From Albimonas marina (lineage in GTDB: Bacteria > Pseudomonadota > Alphaproteobacteria > Rhodobacterales > Rhodobacteraceae): a stretch of DNA of 64,000 nt. Below are positions 45,346 to 55,061 of the stretch, one piece after another. Within the stretch, counting starts at the first letter, position 1, and every line of letters begins with the position of its first letter. The translations under genes and the position numbers were made by a program. Below the pieces are notes generated by a model. That model was given only the letters and a program-made list of their open reading frames with translations. It made no database searches and was not told the origin of the DNA. The stretch covers positions 1 to 64,000 of the forward strand of contig NZ_JARHUC010000001.1 of assembly GCF_029223255.1 (NCBI RefSeq), read 5' to 3'.

Positions 45346-46122
45346 ATGCAGGCTCCCCCCGCCCGACACGCGCCCCCGATCGACCGGCCCGGCGCCTCCG
45401 ACGACGCCGAGCTGGGCGTCGAGAACCTGACCGTCCGCTTCCAGGGCCTCGCCGCGATCTCGGACGTGTCGCTGAAGATGCAGCGCCACGAGATCTTCGG
45501 CCTGATCGGCCCCAACGGCGCGGGCAAGACCACGCTCGTCAACTGCCTGACCGGCTTCCAGAAGCCGACCGAGGGGCGGGTGATGATGGCGGGCCGCGAC
45601 ATCACCGGATGGGCCCCCACCGAATTCCGCCGTCACGGCATCGCCCGCACCTTCCAGGCCGGGCGCCTGTTCCCCGACATGACCGTGCTCGAGAACGCCG
45701 AGGTCGCGGGCGTCGGCCTCGGCCAGTCGCGCCGCGCCGCCCAGGCCGACGCGCGCGAGCTGCTGGAGTGGATCGGGCTCTCCGACAAGATCGAGACGCC
45801 GGCCTCCGCGCTCGCCTACACCGACCAGCGGCGCCTCGGCATCGCGCGGGCCATGATGCTCTCCCCCGCCTTCGTTCTGCTCGACGAACCCGCCGCCGGC
45901 ATGTCCGACAGCGAGTGCGAGGAGCTGATGGAGATCGTCCACGCGATCCCCAAGACCTTCGTCTGCGGCGTGCTGCTGATCGAACACAACATGCGCGTGG
46001 TGATGGGCATCTGCGACCGCATCCACGTGCTCGACGGGGGCAAGACCCTCGCCGAGGACGTCCCCGACGCGATCCAGCGCCACGAAGAGGTGATGGCCGC
46101 CTACCTGGGAATGGAGGCCTGA
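45346..46122 (+). CDS. branched-chain amino-acid-type ABC transporter ATPase (LivG-like)
   Basis: The 258-residue protein has Walker A GPNGAGKT, the signature region LAYTDQRRLGIARAM (LivG proteins carry Y-G-D/A-QRR rather than LSGGQ), Walker B LLDEPAAGMSD and H-loop IEHNMRVVM. It is one of the two ATPases of a HAAT importer for amino acids, amides or urea. The first 25 residues are a Pro/Ala-rich extension. It is followed 1 base later by the LivF-like partner. Confidence 0.9.
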   Translation: MQAPPARHAPPIDRPGASDDAELGVENLTVRFQGLAAISDVSLKMQRHEIFGLIGPNGAGKTTLVNCLTGFQKPTEGRVMMAGRDITGWAPTEFRRHGIARTFQAGRLFPDMTVLENAEVAGVGLGQSRRAAQADARELLEWIGLSDKIETPASALAYTDQRRLGIARAMMLSPAFVLLDEPAAGMSDSECEELMEIVHAIPKTFVCGVLLIEHNMRVVMGICDRIHVLDGGKTLAEDVPDAIQRHEEVMAAYLGMEA

Positions 46123-46123
46123 G

Positions 46124-46903
46124 ATGGCGCTGCTCGAGGTTTCCGACATCCACGTCCGCTACGGCGACATGGTCGCGCTCCGCGGCCTCGACCTGAGGGT
46201 CGAGGAAGGCGAGGTCGTGTGCATCATCGGCCCCAACGGCGCGGGCAAGTCCACCGCGCTCGCCGCGGTCGCCGGCGGCGTGCGCCCCTACCGGGGCGAG
46301 ATCCGCTTCGCCGGCGAGCCGATCCTGGGCACGCCCCCCGACAAGATCGCCGCCATGGGCGTCTCGCTCGTGCCCGAGGGGCGGCACATCTTCAGCTCCC
46401 TCACGGTGGCCGAGAACCTGATCATCGGCGCCTACATGCGCGACGACAAGGCCGGCATCGCCCGCGACCGCGAGCGGATCCTGAGCCTGCTGCCGCGCCT
46501 GGCCGAGCGCATCGACTTCCCCGCCGGCCGCCTCTCGGGCGGGGAGCAGCAGATGCTCGCCGTCGCCCGCGCGGTGATGACCCGGCCCAAGCTGCTGCTG
46601 GTGGACGAGCCCTCCCTCGGCCTCGCCCCCAAGATCGTCGACCAGATCTACGAGATCCTGCTCGAGCTGCGGAAGACCGAGGGCCTGACCCTGGTGATCA
46701 ACGAGCAGTCCTCGAACCGCGTCCTGAAGTTCGCCGACCGCATCAGCGTCCTGCGCCAGGGCGAGATCCGGCTGACCGGCTCGGCGGCCGAGCTCGCCGA
46801 CGGCGCCGCCATCCGCCAGGCCTACTTCGGCTTCGAGGCCGCGGCCGAGACCCCTCAGGCGCAATCCCAGACCCAGTCCCAGATTTCGGGAGGCGCGGCA
46901 TGA
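46124..46903 (+). CDS. branched-chain amino-acid-type ABC transporter ATPase (LivF-like)
   Basis: The 259-residue protein has Walker A GPNGAGKST, SLVPEGRHIFSSLTVAENL, signature LSGGEQQMLA, Walker B LLVDEPSLGLAP and INEQSSNRV in the switch position, where LivF proteins usually have VEQN. The C-terminal 20 residues are Gln/Ser-rich. It pairs with the LivG-like protein. Its stop overlaps the permease start (ATGA). Confidence 0.9.
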   Translation: MALLEVSDIHVRYGDMVALRGLDLRVEEGEVVCIIGPNGAGKSTALAAVAGGVRPYRGEIRFAGEPILGTPPDKIAAMGVSLVPEGRHIFSSLTVAENLIIGAYMRDDKAGIARDRERILSLLPRLAERIDFPAGRLSGGEQQMLAVARAVMTRPKLLLVDEPSLGLAPKIVDQIYEILLELRKTEGLTLVINEQSSNRVLKFADRISVLRQGEIRLTGSAAELADGAAIRQAYFGFEAAAETPQAQSQTQSQISGGAA

Positions 46904-47814
46904 TCGGCTTCATCCAGAACCTCATCGACGCCCTGTCTCTGGGCGGGCTCTACGCGCTGACCGCGCTAGGCATCGGGCTCCTGTTCGGCATCCTGCGGCT
47001 GATCAACCTCGCGCATGGCGACCTGATCTCGGTCGCGGCCTACGCGCTGATCATCCCCTCGGCGGACGTCACCGCGCGGATGTTCATCGGCGACTTCAAC
47101 ATCCTGTTCCTGCTGCCCTCGATCGCGCTGATCGTGATCCTGCTGGCGCTGGCCACCGACTTCGCGGCCTTCCGGCCGCTGCGCAAGGCCACCACGCCGA
47201 CGCTGATGATCGCCTCCTTCGCGGTCAGCTACATCATCCAGAACGGCATCCTGATGATCTACGGCTCCCGCCCGAAGGCCATCAACCTGTGGGGCGCGGC
47301 GAACCAGCAGATCCAGGTCGGCGACCTGCGCGTCCCCCTCCTCCAGGTCATCACCGTCGTCGTCACCATCGCCCTGATGGTCGGCCTGTCGCTGTTCCTG
47401 ACCCGCACCCGCTACGGCGTGCAGATGCGTGCGGCGGCCGAGGACTTCCGCATGGCGCAATACCTCGGCGTGAAGGGCAACTTCGTGATCGGCATCGCCT
47501 TCGCGATCTCGGGCATCCTCGCCGCCGCCGTGGGGCTTCTCTACGTCACGCAGTCCGGCTCGCTCAGCCACACCATGGGCGTGCCCCTCGCCCTCTTCGC
47601 CTTCGTGGCGGTGGTGGTGGGCGGCATGGGCTCGCTGCCCGGCGCGGTCGTGGGCGGCTTCGCCATCGGCTTCGTGGTCACCATGCTCCAGGCCTACCTG
47701 CCCCCCGAGCTGCGCGTGTTCCGCGACGCCTTCGCCTTCGCGATCGTCATCCTCGTCCTGCTGTTCCGCCCGCAGGGCCTGATCCCCGCCCGCAACGTCA
47801 TCGAGCGCGTGTGA
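46900..47814 (+). CDS. branched-chain amino-acid-type ABC transporter permease (LivH-like)
   Basis: The 304-residue integral membrane protein starts with LIDALSLGGLYALTALGIGLLFGILRLINLAHGD, the LivH hallmark. It contains RAAAEDFRMAQYLGV in the cytoplasmic coupling loop and the end VLLFRPQGLIPAR. About eight helices are predicted. It forms the channel with the LivM-like protein that follows after 14 bases. Confidence 0.91.
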   Translation: MIGFIQNLIDALSLGGLYALTALGIGLLFGILRLINLAHGDLISVAAYALIIPSADVTARMFIGDFNILFLLPSIALIVILLALATDFAAFRPLRKATTPTLMIASFAVSYIIQNGILMIYGSRPKAINLWGAANQQIQVGDLRVPLLQVITVVVTIALMVGLSLFLTRTRYGVQMRAAAEDFRMAQYLGVKGNFVIGIAFAISGILAAAVGLLYVTQSGSLSHTMGVPLALFAFVAVVVGGMGSLPGAVVGGFAIGFVVTMLQAYLPPELRVFRDAFAFAIVILVLLFRPQGLIPARNVIERV

Positions 47815-47828
47815 GGAAGGAGAGACCC

Positions 47829-48890
47829 ATGGACCGCATCCTTCTCAACCTCCGCTCGATGCAGACGCCGGCGATCCTGATCGCGATCCTCGCGATCGTG
47901 GCCGGGCTCGCCTCGCTGACCGGCTCCGACGCCATGGCCACCACCATCGCCGAGATGATGATCCGCGTGGTCGTCGTCGTGGGCCTCTACGTGTTCATCG
48001 GCAACTCGGGCATCATCAGCTTCGGCCACATCTCCTTCATGTGCATCGGCGCCTACGCCGCCGCCTGGATGACGGCCGAGCCGACGTTCAAGCAGATCAT
48101 GCTCTCGGGCCTGCCGATGTGGCTGCAGGGGGAGCAGTACCCGTTCCTCGTCGCCATCGCCGGCGCGGCGATCCTGCCCGCCATCGTGGGCCTGCTGCTG
48201 GGGGGCGCGATCACCCGGCTGGGGGGCATCGCCTGCTCGATCGCCACCTTCGCCTTCCTGATGATCACCAACTCGGTCTACGCCAACTGGGACAGCTGGA
48301 CGGCGGGCGTCAGCTCGATCATCGGCATCCCCACCGTGGTCGGCCCCTGGGTCGCCTGGGCCTTCGCGGCGGTGGCGGTGGTGCTGGCCTGGCTCTACCA
48401 GGTCTCCCGCCACGGGCTGATGCTGCGCGCCACCCGCGACGACCCCGTCGCCGCCCAGGCCTCGGGCATCAACCTGGTGAAGGCGCGGCTGGGGGCCTTC
48501 GTCCTCTCCGCCGCGCTGGTGGGGCTGGGGGGCGGGCTCTACGCCCAGTTCCTCGGCATCCTCACCGTCGATCCGTTCTACCTCGGGCTCACCTTCATCA
48601 CGCTGGCGATGCTGGTGGTCGGGGGCATGTCCTCGCTGACCGGGGCGGTCGTGGGCGTGATCGTCGTCACCCTGATCGTCGAGCTCCTGCGCATGTTCGA
48701 GCGCGGCGAGATGGGCGCCCTCACCCTGCCCCCGGGCAGCCAGGAGCTGGGGCTGGGCATCCTGATGGCGGTGATCCTGGTCCTGCGGCCCACCGGCCTC
48801 GCCGGCGGCAAGGAGCTTCGGCTCTTCGGCCGCCGCCGCCCCGCCGCCCCCGCGGCCCCCGACGCGGCCCAGGCCGCCCCCGCCGAATGA
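47829..48890 (+). CDS. branched-chain amino-acid-type ABC transporter permease (LivM-like)
   Basis: The 353-residue membrane protein has the LivM segments YVFIGNSGIISFGHISFMCIGAYAA, LRATRDDPVAAQASGIN in the coupling loop, and VVGGMSSLTGAVVG. The last 25 residues are Ala/Pro-rich and cytosolic. It completes the importer; the next gene, an aminotransferase, starts within 15 bases of its stop. Confidence 0.91.
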   Translation: MDRILLNLRSMQTPAILIAILAIVAGLASLTGSDAMATTIAEMMIRVVVVVGLYVFIGNSGIISFGHISFMCIGAYAAAWMTAEPTFKQIMLSGLPMWLQGEQYPFLVAIAGAAILPAIVGLLLGGAITRLGGIACSIATFAFLMITNSVYANWDSWTAGVSSIIGIPTVVGPWVAWAFAAVAVVLAWLYQVSRHGLMLRATRDDPVAAQASGINLVKARLGAFVLSAALVGLGGGLYAQFLGILTVDPFYLGLTFITLAMLVVGGMSSLTGAVVGVIVVTLIVELLRMFERGEMGALTLPPGSQELGLGILMAVILVLRPTGLAGGKELRLFGRRRPAAPAAPDAAQAAPAE

Positions 48891-48904
48891 ACCGGAGCGT
48901 CCCC

Positions 48905-49834
48905 ATGCCCGACTATTCCGCCGGCGCCGCCTATGTCGACGGGCGCTACATGCCCGTGGCCGAGGCCTCGGTCCCGATCATCCACTGGGGCTACCGCCGC
49001 TCCGACGTCACCTACGACGTGGTGGGCGTGTGGGAGGGGAACTTCTTCCGCCTCGACGACCACCTTCGCCGCTTCCGCGCCTCCCGCGCCGAACTGCGCA
49101 TGGAGCCGAAGGAGACGGACGAGGAGCTGCGCGCGATCCTCAACCGGGTCGTCGCCCTCTCGGGCCTGCGCTCGGCCTACGTGTCGATGGAGTGCCTGCG
49201 CTCCGTCCCCCAGCCCGGCAAGCCGCGCCACCCGGCCTACGTGCCCGCCTACACCATCGCCATGGCGATCCCATGGGTCTGGGTGGCGCCGCCCGAGATG
49301 ATCGAGCGCGGCATGCACCTGATGATCTCCAGGACCCCCCGCATCCCCCCCGAATGCGTCGAGCCGCGGGCGAAGAACTTCCACTGGGGCGACCTGACCC
49401 GCGCCCAGTTCGAGGCGCTGGAGGTGGACGCCGACTTCGCCATCCTCCCCGACCTCGCCGGCAACGTCACCGAGGGGCCCGGCTTCAACGTCTTCTCGGT
49501 CACCGACGGCGTGGTCTCGACCCCGATCCGCGGCGGCCTCGACGGCATCACCCGCCTCTCGGTCATGGAGCTGTGCGAGGAGGCCGGCCTGAAGCTGGAG
49601 GTGCGCGAGATCCCCGCGCAGGAGCTTCGCGACGCGGACGAGATCTTCACCTGCACCACCGCCGGCGGCCTGATGCCCGCCAGCCGCATCGACGGCCGCA
49701 TCCTCAACAACGACCGCCCCGGCCCGATCTCGCGCCGGCTGCTCGACCGCTTCTGGGAGAAGCGCGCCGAGGGCTGGCACGCCACGCCCGTCGATTACTC
49801 GGCCGCCGCCCCGGCCGAGACCACACCCGCCTGA
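48905..49834 (+). CDS. class IV PLP-dependent aminotransferase
   Basis: The 309-residue protein belongs to the branched-chain/D-amino acid aminotransferase fold. The PLP lysine is K157 in RAKNFHWGD. A glutamate near LPDLAGNVTEGPGFNVF and the segment TCTTAGGLMPASRIDGR bind cofactor and substrate. The ATG at 48905 has GGAG 7 bases upstream; an earlier ATG at 48887 overlapping the permease stop is also possible. It transfers an amino group to or from a 2-oxo acid. It sits between the importer and hydantoinase pair 2, so it may deaminate the amino acid released by ring opening. Confidence 0.88.
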   Translation: MPDYSAGAAYVDGRYMPVAEASVPIIHWGYRRSDVTYDVVGVWEGNFFRLDDHLRRFRASRAELRMEPKETDEELRAILNRVVALSGLRSAYVSMECLRSVPQPGKPRHPAYVPAYTIAMAIPWVWVAPPEMIERGMHLMISRTPRIPPECVEPRAKNFHWGDLTRAQFEALEVDADFAILPDLAGNVTEGPGFNVFSVTDGVVSTPIRGGLDGITRLSVMELCEEAGLKLEVREIPAQELRDADEIFTCTTAGGLMPASRIDGRILNNDRPGPISRRLLDRFWEKRAEGWHATPVDYSAAAPAETTPA

Positions 49835-49854
49835 CCGCCCGAAGGAGTCCCCCC

Positions 49855-51879
49855 ATGTCCTACCGTCTCGGAGTCGACATCGGCGGCACGTTCACGGATT
49901 TCGTCGTCTATGACGAGGAAACCGGCGAACTGCGCGCCTGGAAGAACCTCTCCACCCCCGCAGACCCGTCCGAGGGCGTGATGACCGGCCTGCGCAGCTT
50001 CGGCAGGCAGTCGGAAATCTCGGGCATCCGCCTCGGCACCACCGTCGCCACCAACGCCCTGCTCGAGGGCAAGGGCGCCCGCGTCGCCTATGTCACCACC
50101 GCCGGCTTCCGCGACGTGCCCTTCATCATGCGCGGCGACCGCAAGCACCACTACGACCTCGGCTGGATCAAGCCCAAGCCCTTCCTCAAGCGCCGCGACG
50201 CCTACGAGGTCTCGGAGCGCGTCGGCCCCTCCGGCGAGATCCTGAGCCCGCTGAACGAGGACGAGGTGCGCGAGGTCGCGAAGAAGATCGCCGCGGAGCC
50301 CGAGATCGGCGCCGTCGCGGTCATGACCATGCACTCCTACCTGACCCCGGATCACGAGCAGCGCATCAAGGAGATCTTCGCGGAAGAGGCCCCCGACCTC
50401 CCGGTCTCGATCTCCTACGAGGTGCTGCCCAAGTGGAAGGAGCACTTCCGCAGCTCCACCACCATCTGCGACGCCTTCATCAAGCCCGTCGTGAAGGACC
50501 GCATCGGCTCGATGAAGTCGCGCCTCGAGGCCGAGGGCGTCGACGCCCGCCTCGTCGTCATGCGCTCCAACGGCGGCGAGATGGAGGCCCGCAAGGTCGC
50601 CGACAGCCCGATCCAGATCGCCATGTCCGGCCCCACCGGCGGCGTCATCGCGGCCAAGCGGATCGCCCAATTGCTGGGCATGGACAACCTGGTGACCTTC
50701 GACATGGGCGGCACGTCCACCGATGTGTCCACTGTGGTCAACGGCAAGGAGCGGTTCACCACCGACTTCGAGATCGAGTGGGGCCGCCCCATCCAGGTCC
50801 CGATGATCGACATCCGCACCATCGGCGCGGGCGGCGGCTCGATCGCGCGCATCGACGCCGGCGGCATGCTCGTGGTCGGCCCCGAGTCCGCCGGCGCCAC
50901 CCCCGGCCCCGCCTGCTACGGCCAGGGCGGAACCCTGCCCACGGTCACCGACGCCAACCTGGTGCTGGGCCGCATCTCGGCCTCCAACTTCCTGGGCGGC
51001 GAGATGGCGCTGGACGAACAGGCCGCCAAGACCGCCATGCAGCCCATCGCCGACGCGCTGGGCGTGACGATCGAGGACGCCGCCCTCTCGATCATCCGCA
51101 TCGCCAACAACAACATGGTCGGCGCCCTGCACACGGTGCTGACCGAGCAGGGCCTCGACCCCCGCGACTTCACCCTGGTCGCCTTCGGGGGCGCGGGCCC
51201 GCTGCACATCTCCGACCTGATGGACGACGCCTCGATCCCCCGCGGCCTCGCCCCCAACTTCCCCGGCCAGTTCTCCGCCTTCGGCTTCACCATGGCCGAC
51301 GCCCGGGTGGACCGCTACCGCACCGTGCAGCTCACCTCCCGCGCCTTCGACGCGGTGCGCGCGAAGGAGGCGCTCGCCACCCTGATCGCGGAATGCGAGG
51401 CCGAGCTCGCCGCCCAGGGGCACGAGGACGTCTCGATCTCCTGCGCCATCGACATGCGCTACCTCGGCCAGAACTACGAGCTGGAGCTGCCGATCCGCGC
51501 CCGCGACTTCACCGAGGCCGAGGTCGCCCAGATCTACGCCGAGTTCCATGAGCTGCACGAGGCCCGCTTCGGCTTCCGCCTCGAGGATCACATGGAGATC
51601 GTGAACTTCATGGTCACCGGGGTCGCCGCCACCGGCGAGATGACCCTGCCCCAGATCGAGGCGTCCTCCGAGGCGCCGGTCCCCGCCTCCTCCCGCCCGG
51701 TCTACTTCCGCTCGGGCTGGACCGACGCTTCCGTCTACCGCCGCGCCGACCTGAAGGCCGGCCAGGTCGTCGAAGGCCCCGCGCTGGTCGAGGAAAGCGC
51801 CTCCGTCACCGTCGTCGACCCGGGCAAGCGCCTGGAGGCCGACGCCTACGGCAACCTCATCGTCACCGCCAAGGAGTGA
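49855..51879 (+). CDS. hyuA: hydantoinase/oxoprolinase family subunit A (pair 2)
   Basis: The 674-residue ASKHA-type ATPase subunit has DIGGTFTD (7-14), LGTTVATNALLEGKG and FDMGGTSTDVS near 282. IGAGGGSIARIDAGG and SAGATPGPACYG follow. The LGTTVATNALLE form, without the HGTT histidine of the other three copies, is closer to the MGTTVATNALLE of 5-oxoprolinase. A GGAG site precedes the ATG and the partner B gene follows after 5 bases. It should activate a cyclic amide with ATP. Class IV and class III aminotransferases flank this pair. Confidence 0.9.
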   Translation: MSYRLGVDIGGTFTDFVVYDEETGELRAWKNLSTPADPSEGVMTGLRSFGRQSEISGIRLGTTVATNALLEGKGARVAYVTTAGFRDVPFIMRGDRKHHYDLGWIKPKPFLKRRDAYEVSERVGPSGEILSPLNEDEVREVAKKIAAEPEIGAVAVMTMHSYLTPDHEQRIKEIFAEEAPDLPVSISYEVLPKWKEHFRSSTTICDAFIKPVVKDRIGSMKSRLEAEGVDARLVVMRSNGGEMEARKVADSPIQIAMSGPTGGVIAAKRIAQLLGMDNLVTFDMGGTSTDVSTVVNGKERFTTDFEIEWGRPIQVPMIDIRTIGAGGGSIARIDAGGMLVVGPESAGATPGPACYGQGGTLPTVTDANLVLGRISASNFLGGEMALDEQAAKTAMQPIADALGVTIEDAALSIIRIANNNMVGALHTVLTEQGLDPRDFTLVAFGGAGPLHISDLMDDASIPRGLAPNFPGQFSAFGFTMADARVDRYRTVQLTSRAFDAVRAKEALATLIAECEAELAAQGHEDVSISCAIDMRYLGQNYELELPIRARDFTEAEVAQIYAEFHELHEARFGFRLEDHMEIVNFMVTGVAATGEMTLPQIEASSEAPVPASSRPVYFRSGWTDASVYRRADLKAGQVVEGPALVEESASVTVVDPGKRLEADAYGNLIVTAKE

Positions 51880-51884
51880 TCCCC

Positions 51885-53600
51885 ATGGACATGGTTTCCC
51901 TCAACATCGTGGGCGGCATCCTGGTCTCGATCTGCCGCGACATGGGGGTGACGCTGATGCGCACCTCCTACTCCACCATCTTCTCCGAGAGCCTCGACTT
52001 CACCTGCGGCCTGGCCCTGCCCACCGGCGAGCTGGTCGCCACCGGCGACTTCTGCCCCTCGATGATCGGCGGCATGCCGCTGCTGCTGCGCTCCTGCGTG
52101 CAGGAGATCGACATCGAGGATCTCGAGCCCGGCGACGTCATCGTCCACAACGACCCCTACCGCGGCGGCCTGCACACGCCCGAGCACACGTTCTTCAAGC
52201 CGGTCTTCGTCGACGGCGCCCTGATCGGCTTCTCGGTGGCCATCGGCCACGTGGCCGAGGTCGGCGGCATGGCCCCCGCCGGCTTCCCCGGCGAGGCGAC
52301 CGAGATCTTCCACGAGGGCCTGCGCGTGCCGCCGGTGAAGATCAAGCGCGCCGGCAAGGACAACGAGGACGTCTGGCGCCTGATGCTCGCCAACGTCCGC
52401 ACCCCTCGGTTCAACTACGGCGACTACCGCGCCATGATCGCCGCCGTCGACCTCGGCGAACGCCGCATGGCCGACCTCGCGAAGAAGCACGGCGTCGAGG
52501 GCTTCCGCGAGCATGTCGCGGCCCTGATGGACTATTCCGAGCGCCGGATGCGCGCCGAGATCGCCGAGATCCCGGACGGGACCTACACCTTCCACGACTG
52601 GATGGAAGACGACGGGATCGAGGACAAGCCCTACAAGATCAACGTCACCGTCCACGTGAAGGGCGACGGGCTGATCGTGGACTACTACGGCTCGGACCTG
52701 CAGGCGAAGGGCCCGATCAACGCCACGCTCGGCGTCGCCTGGGGCGCGGCCTACAACGCCGTCCTCCAGCTCACCGACGCCTCGATTCCCAAGAACTCGG
52801 GCTGCTTCCGCCCGATCAAGGTGATCGCGCCGCCCTCCACCGTGGTCAACGTGGACTATCCGGGCCCCTGCGTGGGCGGCAACACCGAGACTCACTGCCG
52901 CATCGCGAACACCGTGATGGGCGCCCTCGCCCCCGCCCTGAAGGAGCGGTCGGCCGCCACCGACGGCGCCTCGCACTCCAACTTCCTGTTCGGCGGAACC
53001 GACCCCGACACCGGCGAGTTCTTCTGCTGCTATGACCTCACGCCCGTGGGCTGGGGCGGGCGCGCCTTCGCCGACGGCAACGACGCCGTGGGCGGCATCA
53101 ACGGCAACTGCCCCCACATCCCCGTGGAGGTGTTCGAGTACCGCTTCCCCTTCCATGTCGAGGAGTTCAAGCTGGTCGAGGGATCGGGCGGCGCGGGCAA
53201 GCACCGCGGCGGGCATTCGATCTCCAAGACCCTGACCGCGCAGGCGGACATGACCTATTCCTACATGTCCGACCGCCAGAAGAAGTCCCCCTGGGGCATC
53301 CACGGCGGCAAGGACGGCGGCCGGGCGGAGCTCTTGATGGTCACCCCCGCCTCGGCGGGCGAGTGGAAGACGGTCACCGAGCTCTACGGCAAGCCCTCGC
53401 CCTCCAAGTTCGCCAACGTGCCGATCGCGAAGGGCGACCGCATCCGCATCTCGTCCCCCGGCGGCGGCGGCTGGGGCGATCCGGGCGAGCGCGACCGCCA
53501 GGCGGTGATCGACGACATCCTCGACGGCTGGATCACCGAGGAGGAGGCGAAGGCGACCTACGGCATCGGCCTCGCCCCTGTCGCCGCCGAGCCTGCATGA
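51885..53600 (+). CDS. hyuB: hydantoinase/oxoprolinase family subunit B (pair 2)
   Basis: The 571-residue HyuB protein has the N-terminal VSLNIVGGILVSICRDMG and the metal-loop variant NDPYRGGLHTPEH (about 88-100), where the usual T of GGTH is L. MDYSERRMRAEI and the end SSPGGGGWGDPGERD follow. ATG 51885 is chosen because GGAG lies 8 bases upstream; a GTG 9 bases earlier overlaps the A gene stop. It forms the complex with the pair 2 A subunit. An aminotransferase gene follows after 90 bases. Confidence 0.9.
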   Translation: MDMVSLNIVGGILVSICRDMGVTLMRTSYSTIFSESLDFTCGLALPTGELVATGDFCPSMIGGMPLLLRSCVQEIDIEDLEPGDVIVHNDPYRGGLHTPEHTFFKPVFVDGALIGFSVAIGHVAEVGGMAPAGFPGEATEIFHEGLRVPPVKIKRAGKDNEDVWRLMLANVRTPRFNYGDYRAMIAAVDLGERRMADLAKKHGVEGFREHVAALMDYSERRMRAEIAEIPDGTYTFHDWMEDDGIEDKPYKINVTVHVKGDGLIVDYYGSDLQAKGPINATLGVAWGAAYNAVLQLTDASIPKNSGCFRPIKVIAPPSTVVNVDYPGPCVGGNTETHCRIANTVMGALAPALKERSAATDGASHSNFLFGGTDPDTGEFFCCYDLTPVGWGGRAFADGNDAVGGINGNCPHIPVEVFEYRFPFHVEEFKLVEGSGGAGKHRGGHSISKTLTAQADMTYSYMSDRQKKSPWGIHGGKDGGRAELLMVTPASAGEWKTVTELYGKPSPSKFANVPIAKGDRIRISSPGGGGWGDPGERDRQAVIDDILDGWITEEEAKATYGIGLAPVAAEPA

Positions 53601-53690
53601 CTAGGGTGCCCCGGGTCCGGGTCCACCCTCCCGGCCCGATCTCCGCGCGGGCGCGGCCCGCGCGGATCCCAAGCTGAATGGACGATACCG

Positions 53691-55061
53691 ATGGATATGC
53701 TGCCGAACTCCACCGCCGCGCGGGACCTCGCCTACCTGCTGCACCCCTACACCAACGCCCGCGCGCATGAGCGCGACGGACCCATCGTCATCGCCAAGGG
53801 CGAGGGCATCCACCTGTGGGACGACTCGGGGAACAAGTACATCGAGGCGATGTCCGGCCTGTGGTCCGTGGGCCTGGGCTTCTCCGAGGAGCGGCTGGTC
53901 GAGGCGGCCTACAAGCAGCTCAAGATCCTGCCCTACTCGCACACCTTCACCCACAAGGCGCATGAGCCCTCGGTCGAGCTCGCCGAGATGCTGGTGAAGA
54001 TGACCCCCGACGGGCTCGACCGGGTGCACTTCACCAACTCCGGCTCCGAGGCGAACGACACCGTCGTGAAGATGGTCTGGTTCTACAACAACGCCATCGG
54101 GCGGCCGGAGAAGAAGAAGTTCATCTCCCGCCTCAACGGCTACCACGGCATCACCATCGCCTCGGGCTCGCTGACCGGCCTGCCGGCGAACCACCGCGGC
54201 TTCGACCTGCCCCTGCCGCAGATGAAGCACGTGACCACGCCCCACCACTACCGCTTCGCCGAAGAGGGCGAGACGGAGGAGGAGTTCTCCACCCGCCTCG
54301 CCGAGGAGCTGGAGGCCAAGATCCTCGAGGAAGGCCCCGAGACCGTCGCCGCCTTCATCGGCGAGCCGGTGATCGGCGCCGGCGGCGTGCTGGTCCCGCC
54401 CAAGGGCTACTGGCAGAAGGTCCAGGCCGTCTGCCGCAAGTACGACGTCCTCGTGGTGGCGGACGAGGTCATCAACGGCTTCGGGCGCACCGGCAAGATG
54501 TTCGCCTGCGAGACCTACGGCATCCAGCCCGACGTGCTGGTGCTGTCGAAGCAGATCACCTCGTCCTACCAGCCGCTGGCCGCGATCGTGTTCTCGGACA
54601 AGATCTACCAGGGCATCGCCGACGGGACGGAGCAGCTGGGCACCTTCGGCCACGGCTTCACCACCTCGGGCCACCCCGTCGCCACCGCCGTGGGCATCGA
54701 GAACATCAAGATCATCCAGGAGCGGGACCTCGTCTCCAACGCCGCGAAGGTCGGCGAGGTGATGCGCGGGGAGCTGGCGAAATTCGCCGATCACCCGATG
54801 GTCGGCGAGGTCCGCGGCGTCGGCCTGATCGCCGCCGTCGAGCTGGTGGACGACAAGGCCACCAAGGCGAAGTTCGACCCCTACGGCAAGGTCGGCATGG
54901 CGGTGTTCAAGGCCGGTCACGACCACGGCGTGATCCTGCGCGCCTCGGGCGACAACGTCTGCTTCTGCCCGCCGCTGATCACCACCGAGGAGCAGGCCGT
55001 CGACATCGTCGCCCGCTTCGGCAAGGCGCTCGAGGACGTGCGCAAGACCATCGGCAAGTAA
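53691..55061 (+). CDS. class III (omega) PLP-dependent aminotransferase
   Basis: The 456-residue protein is a fold-type I omega-aminotransferase. It has NSGSEANDTVVKM for phosphate binding, VVADEVINGFGRTG with the aspartate that contacts the pyridine nitrogen, the PLP lysine K287 in LSKQITSSYQPL, and GHGFTTSGHPVA. Such enzymes take the amino group from amines, 4-aminobutyrate or longer omega-amino acids to pyruvate or 2-oxoglutarate. Next to an ATP-dependent cyclic amidase pair it would suit deamination of an omega-amino acid from a lactam. A GC hairpin (55070-55090) follows the stop. Exact donor unknown. Confidence 0.92.
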   Translation: MDMLPNSTAARDLAYLLHPYTNARAHERDGPIVIAKGEGIHLWDDSGNKYIEAMSGLWSVGLGFSEERLVEAAYKQLKILPYSHTFTHKAHEPSVELAEMLVKMTPDGLDRVHFTNSGSEANDTVVKMVWFYNNAIGRPEKKKFISRLNGYHGITIASGSLTGLPANHRGFDLPLPQMKHVTTPHHYRFAEEGETEEEFSTRLAEELEAKILEEGPETVAAFIGEPVIGAGGVLVPPKGYWQKVQAVCRKYDVLVVADEVINGFGRTGKMFACETYGIQPDVLVLSKQITSSYQPLAAIVFSDKIYQGIADGTEQLGTFGHGFTTSGHPVATAVGIENIKIIQERDLVSNAAKVGEVMRGELAKFADHPMVGEVRGVGLIAAVELVDDKATKAKFDPYGKVGMAVFKAGHDHGVILRASGDNVCFCPPLITTEEQAVDIVARFGKALEDVRKTIGK

